DNA of 30,085 nucleotides, taken from assembly GCA_037130535.1 (NCBI GenBank), contig JBAXSU010000015.1, positions 1 to 30,085 of the forward strand. Reading direction: 5' to 3'. This DNA comes from VFMC01 sp037130535. Its GTDB lineage: Bacteria > Actinomycetota > Acidimicrobiia > Acidimicrobiales > Ilumatobacteraceae. The notes beneath the pieces were generated by a model. That model was not told where the DNA came from. It was given only the letters and a program-made list of their open reading frames with translations, and did not search any database. How positions within the stretch are numbered: the first letter of the stretch is position 1; the number at the start of each line of letters is the position of its first letter. Below, one piece after another: positions 23,864-30,085 of this stretch. The translations under genes and the position numbers were made by a program.

Positions 23864-25447
23864 TTACGAGCGGCCGAACTTGGTGGCGAACCGACTGCGT
23901 ACCTGGTCGAGTTCGGGCACCCGCAGCAGCATCAGCACACCGAGGTAGGTGGCGATGCCGACGATGCCGGCCACGACCACACGGGCAAGGGCACCCAGGC
24001 CCACGTTGCCGCCCACCAGGCGGGCAGCCACCCACATCACCTCTGCCATCACCAGGCCGGCGAGCAGCATCGGCGCGATGCGGCGCAGGGTGCCGCCCAC
24101 CTGGAAGCCGCGCATCTTGTAGCTGAGCACCTGGAGCGACCACACCGCAGTGACGAGGTAGGCGATGGCGAACGCCAGGCCGAGGCCGAGCACTCCGAAG
24201 CGGTCGTACAACACCCACGCCAGCACGATGTTGATGAGGTTCTCGAAGAGGTTGATGACGAACGGAGTGCGCGTGTCCTCGTGGGCGTAGAAGCCGCGCA
24301 GCGCGAACAGGTACAGCGAAAAGCCGACGAGTCCGACGGCGAACCCGCCGAGCGCCCGGCTGGTGTTCAACGCCGCGGCAGCAGTGAAGTTGCCGTGCTG
24401 CAGAGCGACCCCGATGAGCGGTCGGCGCAGCACGAACATGCCAGCCGCGGCGGGGATGGTGAGCAGCGCGATGAGGCGCAGGCCGAGCGACATCCGGTCG
24501 GTGAACCCGGCCCGGTCGCGTGCCTTCACGCTCGAGGCGAGCTCGGGAGTGAACGTGGTGACGATCGACATCGCCAGCAGGCCGTGGGGGAGGACGAAGA
24601 AGATGTACGCCTTCGAGTACGCGTCGGGCCCACCGCTACCGGGTTCGGCGAGGTTCTGCACCACGATGATGGCCAGTTGGTTGGCCACCACGTATCCGAA
24701 GGTCCAGACGCTCATCCGGAGCAGCCGCTTCACGGCGGGGTGGCGGAACTCGGGGTTGAACCCCATCGGCACCTCGGCGGCCCGCAGCGCCGGCAGCAAC
24801 GCCAGAGCCGTCACGGCGATGCCCATGGTTGCGCCGAGGCCGAGGGTCCAGGCCAGACGGTTGTTGCTGAGCACCTCCACCAGTTGTGGCTCGCGCCCGT
24901 CGAACTCGTTCCACACCAGCAGCAACGAGATGATGATGATCACGTTCGACAGCACCGGCGCCCAGGCTGCGGCGAAGAACCGTCGGCGGGCCTGCAGCAG
25001 GGCAGCGGCGAGCGCGGTGATGCCGTAGAAGAAGATCTGGAACAAGAAGATGCGGGCGAGCGTGGTGCCCGCGTCGCGGAACTCGGTCGGGTCGACGCCA
25101 GCGTGGACACGGATGGAGAACAGCCGGAACACCCACGGAGCGGCGATGACCGCGAGGGTGGTGAGGCCGGTGAGGGCCACGACCGCGGTGCTGATGATGG
25201 CCGTGGTGGCCCGGTCGTCGCGGTCGGTGGCCTGTTTGGTGAACATGGGTACCAGCGACGCCGACAGCACACCACCGAGGAGCAGTTCGTAGATCGCGTT
25301 CGGCGAACTGTTGGCGCCGTTGTAGGCGTCGGCCAACGCGGTCTGGCCGATCACCATCGCGAAAACCGCAACTCGGATGAGACCGGTGAGCCGCGACAGC
25401 AGCGTGCCCGAGGCGACGACGACGTTGCTGCGCAGCAGGCTGCTCAC
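23864..25447 (-). CDS. murJ: Lipid II flippase MurJ (MviN family)
   Basis: This 527-residue MOP-superfamily membrane protein has about 14 transmembrane segments and moves lipid II across the membrane for peptidoglycan synthesis. The N-terminus SSLLRSNVVVASGTLLSRLTG and the following ADAYNGANSSPNAIYELLLGG segment are characteristic. GTG 25447 was chosen because the family N-terminus starts there; the frame stays open 180 codons upstream through GC-rich repeats that do not look like protein. A -10-like TAGTGT lies 26 nt upstream. The actinobacterial C-terminal pseudokinase extension is absent. It functions with the mre-mrdA-rodA genes encoded 9 kb away in the same window. Confidence 0.93.
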   Translation of the reverse strand: MSSLLRSNVVVASGTLLSRLTGLIRVAVFAMVIGQTALADAYNGANSSPNAIYELLLGGVLSASLVPMFTKQATDRDDRATTAIISTAVVALTGLTTLAVIAAPWVFRLFSIRVHAGVDPTEFRDAGTTLARIFLFQIFFYGITALAAALLQARRRFFAAAWAPVLSNVIIIISLLLVWNEFDGREPQLVEVLSNNRLAWTLGLGATMGIAVTALALLPALRAAEVPMGFNPEFRHPAVKRLLRMSVWTFGYVVANQLAIIVVQNLAEPGSGGPDAYSKAYIFFVLPHGLLAMSIVTTFTPELASSVKARDRAGFTDRMSLGLRLIALLTIPAAAGMFVLRRPLIGVALQHGNFTAAAALNTSRALGGFAVGLVGFSLYLFALRGFYAHEDTRTPFVINLFENLINIVLAWVLYDRFGVLGLGLAFAIAYLVTAVWSLQVLSYKMRGFQVGGTLRRIAPMLLAGLVMAEVMWVAARLVGGNVGLGALARVVVAGIVGIATYLGVLMLLRVPELDQVRSRFATKFGRS

Positions 25448-25473
25448 GTGGCCACCGGGTTCCGCACGTCTCA

Positions 25474-25479
25474 ACACTA
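25474..25479 (-). promoter_or_regulatory. -10-like hexamer of murJ
   Basis: On the minus strand TAGTGT lies 26 nt before GTG 25447, predicting a leader of about 20 nt with a weak GGTGG ribosome-binding sequence. Confidence 0.35.
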
Positions 25480-25510
25480 CGCGCCGCTCCCTGGCCCCCG
25501 GTGCCGCCCA

Positions 25511-25583
25511 CCGTGCCGCCGCCTTGCCGCCGCTGCCGTGCCGCCGCCTTGCCGCCGCCCACCGTGCCGCCTCCTTGCCGCCG
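25511..25583. repeat. 25-26-bp GC-rich tandem repeat, three copies
   Basis: A 22-bp core beginning CCGTGCCGCC and ending TTGCCGCCG occurs at 25511-25532, 25536-25557 and, with one mismatch, 25562-25583. Partial copies lie at both ends. It lies upstream of murJ. Confidence 0.85.
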
Positions 25584-25605
25584 CCTTGCCGCCCGCTCGC
25601 CCCAG

Positions 25606-25652
25606 GCTTCGTGAGCGTGGGTCCCCGTGGGGGCGGGCCCCGCTCACGAAGC
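25606..25652. repeat. 12-bp perfect inverted repeat within a GC-rich dyad
   Basis: GCTTCGTGAGCG (25606-25617) pairs perfectly with CGCTCACGAAGC (25641-25652) around a 23-nt GC-rich loop that can pair further (CCCC with GGGG). It could be a terminator, cruciform or operator. Confidence 0.8.
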
Positions 25653-25727
25653 AGTGGGGTCGGTGAGCGAACGCCGGCTGTGAGCCGGTCGCTGCTCACG
25701 GATGGATCGAGTTGTGTGGGGGTGGGT
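25606..25727 (+). repeat. Copy A of a diverged ~115-bp element flanking the AbiEi-like gene
   Basis: It shares in order with 26773-26884 the blocks GCTTCGTG, TGGG, GGGCC, GCTCACG-x-AGC, TGGGGT, GTGAG, GCTCACGGATGG and a terminal GTGGG-rich run. Identity is only moderate outside these blocks. Confidence 0.6.
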
Positions 25728-25809
25728 GGCGCCGGCGGTACCGTACGAGCGCTTCCCCCGAGTGTCTGCGATTCGCCCTGTAGCGGCGACCGAACAATGG
25801 GGGCATGCC

Positions 25810-26748
25810 ATGCCTGCATTCTCCAGTGCACTTGCCGACCACTTGCACGATCACTACGGCTACACCACGACGGCCCGGCTCCGCGCACTCGGCCTGACCG
25901 ACCACCAGCGCGAGGCTCTCGTCGCCGATGGCCTGTTGGTTCCCTTCCTCCGTGGGGTGTACAGGGCACGTTCCACCCCCGATTCACTCGAGGGGCGTTG
26001 CCTCGGCATCTGTCTGGCTGATGACCGAGCGGTCATCACCGGCCGCGCCGGCGGTCGGCTGTGGGGCGTTCGCCGGATGGGCTCGTCACCGCTCATCGAG
26101 GTGCGGGTACCGCACTTCGCCAACACGCTGTCGCATTCTGACATCGTCGTCCGGCGCTGCAACCTGCTCGATCCGATCGATGTGGTCGTGCGCGCGGACG
26201 GCATCAGAGTGGTGAGCCCGCCGAGGTTGGCATTCGACCTCGCGCACCCACTCGGCGACATCGACCTCGAGTCGGTCATCGAGCAGATCATCGACCACAA
26301 GTGGTGCACGGCACAGACGCTGCACGACACGGCGCGCCGTCTCTACCACCCGGCGCGTCCCGGCTCGGCCCGCTTCGTCAGGGTGCTCGGCCGCCGACCG
26401 ATCTGGATGAAGCCAGCCGACTCGCACCTCGAGGTGGTGCTGTTCGACGCGCTGCGGCGCGCCGGGCTGAAGGGGATGGAGCGTCAGGTTCGGATCGATC
26501 TGCCCGGGGGTTGGGCGATTCATGCCGACATTGCCGTTCGACCCTGGAAGTGGGCGATTCCGATCGACCATGTCACCTGGCACGGCGGCCGGTTCGACGC
26601 GCAGCGCGACAAGGAGAACGACCGGCAGGCGGCGATGATCGGCTGGCAGGTGAACCGGGTCACCGACGACGACATCGACGGTCGTCTGGCGCAGGTGGTC
26701 GATGAGTTGATGTCGATCGCCGCCCAGTTGTCGGCTCGTCATCGCTGA
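25810..26748 (+). CDS. Orphan AbiEi-like antitoxin-domain / DUF559-like protein
   Basis: This 312-residue protein has an N-terminal winged-helix region (about 1-50) of the type IV AbiEi antitoxin-domain kind: LADHLHDHYGYTTTARLRALGL, then LVADGLLVPFLRGVYRA. The middle part (about 60-190) resembles the rest of AbiEi-type proteins. The last ~105 residues look like the DUF559/Vsr-type endonuclease fold: E-V-V-L near 210, HADIAV near 240, IPIDHVTWHGGRFD near 252-265, R-D-K-E-N-D-R, then a GWQVNRVTDDDI strand. The usual ExD of that fold reads P-I-D here, so the nuclease may be inactive. No AbiEii-like toxin gene is adjacent. The ATG at 25810 follows a G-run; upstream starts are open. Family naming is from memory of similar actinobacterial proteins. 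Confidence 0.65.
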   Translation: MPAFSSALADHLHDHYGYTTTARLRALGLTDHQREALVADGLLVPFLRGVYRARSTPDSLEGRCLGICLADDRAVITGRAGGRLWGVRRMGSSPLIEVRVPHFANTLSHSDIVVRRCNLLDPIDVVVRADGIRVVSPPRLAFDLAHPLGDIDLESVIEQIIDHKWCTAQTLHDTARRLYHPARPGSARFVRVLGRRPIWMKPADSHLEVVLFDALRRAGLKGMERQVRIDLPGGWAIHADIAVRPWKWAIPIDHVTWHGGRFDAQRDKENDRQAAMIGWQVNRVTDDDIDGRLAQVVDELMSIAAQLSARHR

Positions 26749-26772
26749 TCGCCGCTTCGCGCTGGTTCTGCA

Positions 26773-26884
26773 GCTTCGTGCGTCTGGGCCACACTGCACC
26801 GGGCCGAGGCTCACGGAGCCATGGGGTTCGTGAGTTCGGCCGCCCCGTCAGCGGGTGTTCGCTCACGGATGGGGGAGTGGGGTG
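26773..26884 (+). repeat. Copy B of the diverged ~115-bp element
   Basis: Collinear with 25606-25727 (see that entry); GCTCACGGATGG is identical in both (26861-26872 here). Unlike copy A, the 12-bp perfect inverted repeat is not preserved. This copy ends 13 nt before the -35 of the moxR promoter. Confidence 0.6.
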
Positions 26885-26897
26885 GGGCTGCGTTCGA

Positions 26898-26928
26898 TTG
26901 ACCCCGCGGTCAAGGGGGCGGATAGGGT
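26898..26928 (+). promoter_or_regulatory. moxR-VWA operon promoter
   Basis: TTGACC (-35, 26898-26903) and TAGGGT (-10, 26923-26928) are separated by 19 nt. The -10 ends 7 nt before the ATG at 26936, which predicts a leaderless mRNA. This is the best-formed promoter in the window. Confidence 0.6.
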
Positions 26929-26935
26929 GCCGGGC

Positions 26936-27802
26936 ATGGGTGAGCGTTTCGAGAACGTCCAGCAGGTGCGCGATGGCCTGAAGGGCGTGAACTATCTGGC
27001 CGACGACGGCATCTCCGGTGTCGTGTTCCTGGCCGACCGATTGGGTAAGCCGATCCTGGTGGAGGGTCCTGCCGGTACCGGCAAGACCCAGCTCGCCAAG
27101 AGCACGGCCGAACTGCTGGGCGCGCGGCTGATCCGCCTGCAGTGCTACGAGGGCCTCGACGAGTCGAAGGCGCTGTACGAGTGGAACTACAAGAAGCAGT
27201 TGCTGCGCATCCAGGCCGACAAGAACAGCGACTCGTGGAGCGAAGTCCACGACGACATCTTCAGCGATGAGTTCCTCCTCACCCGTCCGCTGCTCGAGGC
27301 CATCAGTTCCACCGAGCCGGTGGTGCTGCTCATCGACGAAGTCGACCGCGTCGAGGTGGAGACCGAGGCACTGCTGCTCGAGATCCTGTCCGAATATCAG
27401 GTGAGCATTCCCGAGTTGGGCACCATTGTCGCCAAGCAGATCCCGCTGGTGTTCCTCACCTCGAACAACACCCGCGAGCTCAGCGAAGCCCTGAAGCGCC
27501 GCTGCCTGTTCCTGCACGTCGACTACCCCGACATGGAGCGCGAGAAAGAGATCGTGCTCACCAAGGTGCCGGGTGTGTCGACCAACCTCGCCGACCAGAT
27601 CGCCCGCATCGTGCGCAGCATCCGCCAGCTCGACCTGAAGAAGGCGCCGTCGGTGAGTGAGACCATCGACTGGGCCCGCACCTTGGTGCTGCTCGGTGTG
27701 GAGAGCATCGACGCCCAGCAGGCCAAAGAGACCCTCCACATCCTGCTGAAGTACCAGACCGACATCGCCAAGGCGGCGAAAGAGCTCTCGGTCGACAAGT
27801 AA
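26936..27802 (+). CDS. MoxR-family AAA+ ATPase
   Basis: This 288-residue AAA+ ATPase is related to MoxR/CoxD/NorQ, chaperones that work with VWA-domain partners to insert metals into or mature enzyme complexes. Walker A is EGPAGTGKT (43-51), Walker B VLLIDEVDRVE (130-140), and the sensor segment FLTSNNTRELSEALKRR follows at about residues 178-194. ATG 26936 is preferred because of the -10 hexamer 7 nt upstream; the open frame extends 27 codons further into copy B of the repeat. The stop overlaps the next ATG by 1 nt, so the ATPase and VWA protein are coupled. No target enzyme is encoded nearby. Confidence 0.93.
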   Translation: MGERFENVQQVRDGLKGVNYLADDGISGVVFLADRLGKPILVEGPAGTGKTQLAKSTAELLGARLIRLQCYEGLDESKALYEWNYKKQLLRIQADKNSDSWSEVHDDIFSDEFLLTRPLLEAISSTEPVVLLIDEVDRVEVETEALLLEILSEYQVSIPELGTIVAKQIPLVFLTSNNTRELSEALKRRCLFLHVDYPDMEREKEIVLTKVPGVSTNLADQIARIVRSIRQLDLKKAPSVSETIDWARTLVLLGVESIDAQQAKETLHILLKYQTDIAKAAKELSVDK

Positions 27803-29241
27803 TGCTCGAGCTGCTCGCCGGCTTCGTTGCCGAACTCCGCAATGCGGGGATCCCGGTGTCGCTCACCGAGAACCTCGACGCGATGGAGGCCGTGCAGCAC
27901 ATCCCCATCGAGGATCGCGAGGCGTTCAAGTACGCCCTCGGGGCGACGATGGTGAAGAACAACGCGCACTGGCGCTCGTTCGAGACGGTGTTCGAGGTGT
28001 ACTTCAGCCTGCGTGGCCCCGAGTACAAGATCAAGCCGGGCGACGACGACGCGATCGACGAGATGTGGCGCGAGATGCAAGAGCAGATGCGCCAGGGCGA
28101 CGGGCGCGGTGGCGCCGGCGGCTCGATGGATTCGCTGACGCCCGAAGAGATGGCGCAGATGCTGATGCAGGCGCTGATGAACGGCGACCAAGGCATGATG
28201 CGGGCCCTCGCCAAGCAGGCCGTGCAGCGCTTCGCCGGTATGGAACCTGGCCGTCCCGTCGGTGGCACGTACTACCTGTACCGCACGCTGCGCAACCTCG
28301 ACCTCGACGGCATGCTCGACAAGCTCATGGATGCCAGCCGTGAGGAAGTGGGTGGCGAACTCACACCGCTCGAAGAGCGTCTCGAGCGCGACGAATACAA
28401 CGATCGCATCGAGCAGTTCAAGAAAGAGATCGAAGCCGAGATCCGTCGCCGGCTCGTGGCCGACCGCGGTGCCGAAGCCATGGCCAAGACGCTGCGCAAG
28501 CCGCTGCCGGAAGACGTGGAGTTCATGCATGCGTCGCGCGACGAGATGCAGAATCTACGTAAGGCACTCGGCCCGCTCACCCGCAAGCTCGCGGCGCGCC
28601 TGGCGCGCAAGCGTCGCCACGGCCGCAAGGGCCCGCTCGACTTCCGCAACACCGTGCGCCACTCGCTGAGCTACGGCGGTGTGCCGGCTGAACCGAAGTT
28701 CAAGTACCCGCGCCCAGCCAAACCCGAACTCATCGTCATCGCCGATATCTCGGGTTCGGTGGCAGCGTTCGCTCGGTTCACCCTGATGCTCGTGTACGCC
28801 ATCCAGAACCAGTTCTCGAAGGTGCGCTCGTTCGTGTTCATCGATGGCATCGACGAGGTCACCGACTTCTTCAAGAACACCGAAGATATCCAAGACGCCA
28901 TCCATCGGGTGAACACCGAAGCCGATGTGGTGTGGGTCGACGGCCACAGCGACTACGGCCATGCCTTCGAAGTGTTCTGGGAGAAGTACGGCAAAGACGT
29001 GGGCCCGAAGAGCACCGTGCTGTTGCTCGGCGATGCGCGCAACAACTACCACGCCAGCCAAGCCTGGGTGATCAAGCAGATCCGATCGAAGGCTCGCCAC
29101 GTGTATTGGCTGAACCCCGAGCCGAAGAGCTACTGGAACACCGGCGACTCGATCGTGGGCGAGTACGGCACACACACCGATGGTGTGTACGAGTGCCGCA
29201 ACCTGCGCCAACTCGAGTCGTTCGTCGAGAAACTCGCCTGA
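27802..29241 (+). CDS. VWA-domain protein, CoxE-like partner of MoxR
   Basis: This 479-residue protein has an N-terminal helical region (LLAGFVAELRNAGIPVSLTENLDAMEAV, about 4-31) typical of CoxE/YehP-like VWA proteins. A charged, Met/Gln-rich middle (about 85-140) and a basic region (about 258-275) follow. The von Willebrand A domain has the MIDAS motif D315-I-S317-G-S319. Later acidic residues in DGIDEV and the DGHSDYG segment may complete the metal site. With MoxR it likely forms a remodelling or metal-insertion chaperone pair. No signal peptide or membrane segment is seen, so it is cytoplasmic. Confidence 0.92.
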   Translation: MLELLAGFVAELRNAGIPVSLTENLDAMEAVQHIPIEDREAFKYALGATMVKNNAHWRSFETVFEVYFSLRGPEYKIKPGDDDAIDEMWREMQEQMRQGDGRGGAGGSMDSLTPEEMAQMLMQALMNGDQGMMRALAKQAVQRFAGMEPGRPVGGTYYLYRTLRNLDLDGMLDKLMDASREEVGGELTPLEERLERDEYNDRIEQFKKEIEAEIRRRLVADRGAEAMAKTLRKPLPEDVEFMHASRDEMQNLRKALGPLTRKLAARLARKRRHGRKGPLDFRNTVRHSLSYGGVPAEPKFKYPRPAKPELIVIADISGSVAAFARFTLMLVYAIQNQFSKVRSFVFIDGIDEVTDFFKNTEDIQDAIHRVNTEADVVWVDGHSDYGHAFEVFWEKYGKDVGPKSTVLLLGDARNNYHASQAWVIKQIRSKARHVYWLNPEPKSYWNTGDSIVGEYGTHTDGVYECRNLRQLESFVEKLA

Positions 29242-29257
29242 GGGCGATGGGCCAGCG

Positions 29258-29908
29258 ATGACTCGGATCATCTACGTTCGCCATGGCGAATCGATCGTGA
29301 CAGTCGAACGTGTCATCGGTGGGCACCGCACCTGCTCGGGGCTATCGCCGTTGGGTATTCGACAGGCCGAGCGCTTGCGCGACCGATGGGCCACTACGCC
29401 CGAGTTCACCCCCGATGTGCTGATTTCCAGCCACTTCCCGCGCGCCCGGCAAACCGCCGAAATCGTGGCTCAGGCCTTCGGTTCGCCCGAGATCGTGACT
29501 GACGAGGGCTTCGGCGAACACGACCCTGGCCCCGAATGCGATGGCATGAGCTTCGATGAGTTCGTTGCCAAGTACGGCAGCAACCGTTGGGAAGACTCCG
29601 ACCCGTTCGGGGTGACCTTCCCCGGTGGCGAAACGCTCGCCGCCTTCCAGTTCCGCGTGGGTTCGGCGGTGCGGCGCACGATCGAACGGTATGAAGACAA
29701 GACCATCGTGGTGGCGTGCCATGGTGGGGTCATCGACGCCGTGCTCCGCCAAGCCCTGAAGGCAGCACCCACGGGTGGGTTCTGGATCAACACGTTGAAC
29801 ACGTCGATCACCGAACTTGTGCGCCAGAACGCGTCGACATGGAGCCTGCGTCGCTACGGCGACACCGCCCATCTGGCGGGCTTGCCCGCTTCCACTCGCG
29901 GCGAGTGA
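29258..29908 (+). CDS. Histidine phosphatase (phosphoglycerate-mutase-like) family protein
   Basis: This 216-residue protein carries the branch-1 signature YVRHGES (6-12) with catalytic H9. The substrate-phosphate residues R62/R64 lie in SSHFPRARQTAE, the acid E87 in GFGEHDPG, and the second histidine H155 in VVACHGGVID. Members dephosphorylate sugars, nucleotides or small metabolites; the substrate is not evident. ATG 29258 fits the family start; the frame is open 26 codons upstream into the VWA gene. It is 16 nt after the VWA stop and probably in the same transcript. Confidence 0.92.
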   Translation: MTRIIYVRHGESIVTVERVIGGHRTCSGLSPLGIRQAERLRDRWATTPEFTPDVLISSHFPRARQTAEIVAQAFGSPEIVTDEGFGEHDPGPECDGMSFDEFVAKYGSNRWEDSDPFGVTFPGGETLAAFQFRVGSAVRRTIERYEDKTIVVACHGGVIDAVLRQALKAAPTGGFWINTLNTSITELVRQNASTWSLRRYGDTAHLAGLPASTRGE

Positions 29909-29930
29909 CGGCCTGAGCGTCTGCGCTTCG

Positions 29931-29936
29931 TACACT
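29931..29936 (+). promoter_or_regulatory. -10-like hexamer of the SDR gene
   Basis: TACACT ends 7 nt before ATG 29944, again the leaderless spacing seen repeatedly in this window. Confidence 0.45.
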
Positions 29937-29943
29937 CGCAGCC

Positions 29944-30085
29944 ATGGGCAAACTCGAAGGAAAGACAGCCGTCGTCGTAGGCGGCCACAGTGGTTTCGGT
30001 GAAGCGATCAGCCGGCTGTTCACGGCCGAAGGAGCCAACGTGCTCATCGCCGGTCGGCGCGCCGACGTGGTGAACGAAGTGGCCG
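29944..30085 (+). CDS. Short-chain dehydrogenase/reductase (N-terminal part, cut by window edge)
   Basis: The 47 visible residues begin MGKLEGKTAVVVGGHSGFGE and continue through LFTAEGANVLIAGRRAD. The Rossmann glycine motif G-G-H-S-G-F-G (14-20) and the arginine after the second strand (AGRR) are as in NADP-preferring SDR enzymes. The catalytic Tyr-Lys region lies beyond the window, so the substrate cannot be inferred. Confidence 0.9.
   Translation, partial: MGKLEGKTAVVVGGHSGFGEAISRLFTAEGANVLIAGRRADVVNEVA

Larger units (their letters stand above)
25448..25809. other. 362-nt intergenic region with repeats
   Basis: This gap between divergent murJ and the AbiEi-like gene holds, in order: a -10-like TAGTGT for murJ on the minus strand (25474-25479), a GC-rich tandem repeat (about 25511-25583), a 12-bp inverted repeat (25606-25652) and copy A of a diverged element (25606-25727). 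A G-run lies 6 nt before ATG 25810. I see no convincing gene, although the frame upstream of murJ stays open because of base composition. Confidence 0.6.

Noticed and set aside
23849..23880. Terminator between proB and murJ
   Set aside because: Only a 5-bp GC palindrome is present, too weak to support a call.
25448..25987. 180-codon N-terminal extension of murJ
   Set aside because: The frame runs through tandem repeats, an inverted repeat and the start of a divergent gene; MurJ family proteins start at the chosen GTG.

Overview
The window is a high-GC stretch of an actinobacterial chromosome with dense, mostly co-oriented housekeeping genes. The gene order tig-clpP-clpX-folC-ndk-mreBCD-mrdA-rodA-rne-rplU-rpmA-(deoC-deoA / dgt)-obg-proB matches the conserved mre/rne/obg neighbourhood of Actinobacteria such as Streptomyces. 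Together with the DevR-type regulator and many apparently leaderless genes, this suggests an Actinomycetota member. A deep lineage such as Acidimicrobiia is my guess and is not proven. No rRNA, insertion sequence, prophage, integrase or CRISPR array was seen.

Region 1 (1-4062) is the accessory-looking part. It holds the end of a tRNA-Pro gene, a flavin-type split-barrel protein, and a three-cupredoxin multicopper oxidase just upstream of it in the same operon. A PAS sensor kinase and a divergently transcribed DevR/DosR-like response regulator follow. Two sites resembling the mycobacterial DevR (dormancy) box lie here, one in the devR promoter and one upstream of the oxidase. The regulator's recognition helix is nearly the same as in DevR. 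I read this as a small local DevR-type regulon controlling a copper oxidase and a flavin-type protein. A 13-bp tandem repeat abuts the second box.

Region 2 (4138-9183) carries protein quality control (trigger factor with a His/Asp metal-binding-like tail, ClpP, ClpX), folate polyglutamylation (FolC) and nucleoside diphosphate kinase. Region 3 (9240-15336) is the rod-shape and lateral wall operon mreB-mreC-mreD-mrdA-rodA. Region 4 (15337-18188) has RNase E/G behind a long leader, then ribosomal proteins bL21 and bL27, closed by a hairpin terminator. Region 5 (18268-23848) has deoxynucleoside catabolism genes (deoC, deoA) and a dNTP triphosphohydrolase inserted between rpmA and obg, followed by obg-proB.

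Region 6 (23864-30085) has the lipid II flippase murJ on the minus strand, with a GC-rich tandem repeat upstream. Next comes an orphan AbiEi-like/DUF559-like protein flanked by two diverged copies of a roughly 115-bp element. A MoxR ATPase/VWA pair, a histidine phosphatase and the start of a short-chain dehydrogenase complete the window. All database-level statements are from memory and reading by eye; no search was run.
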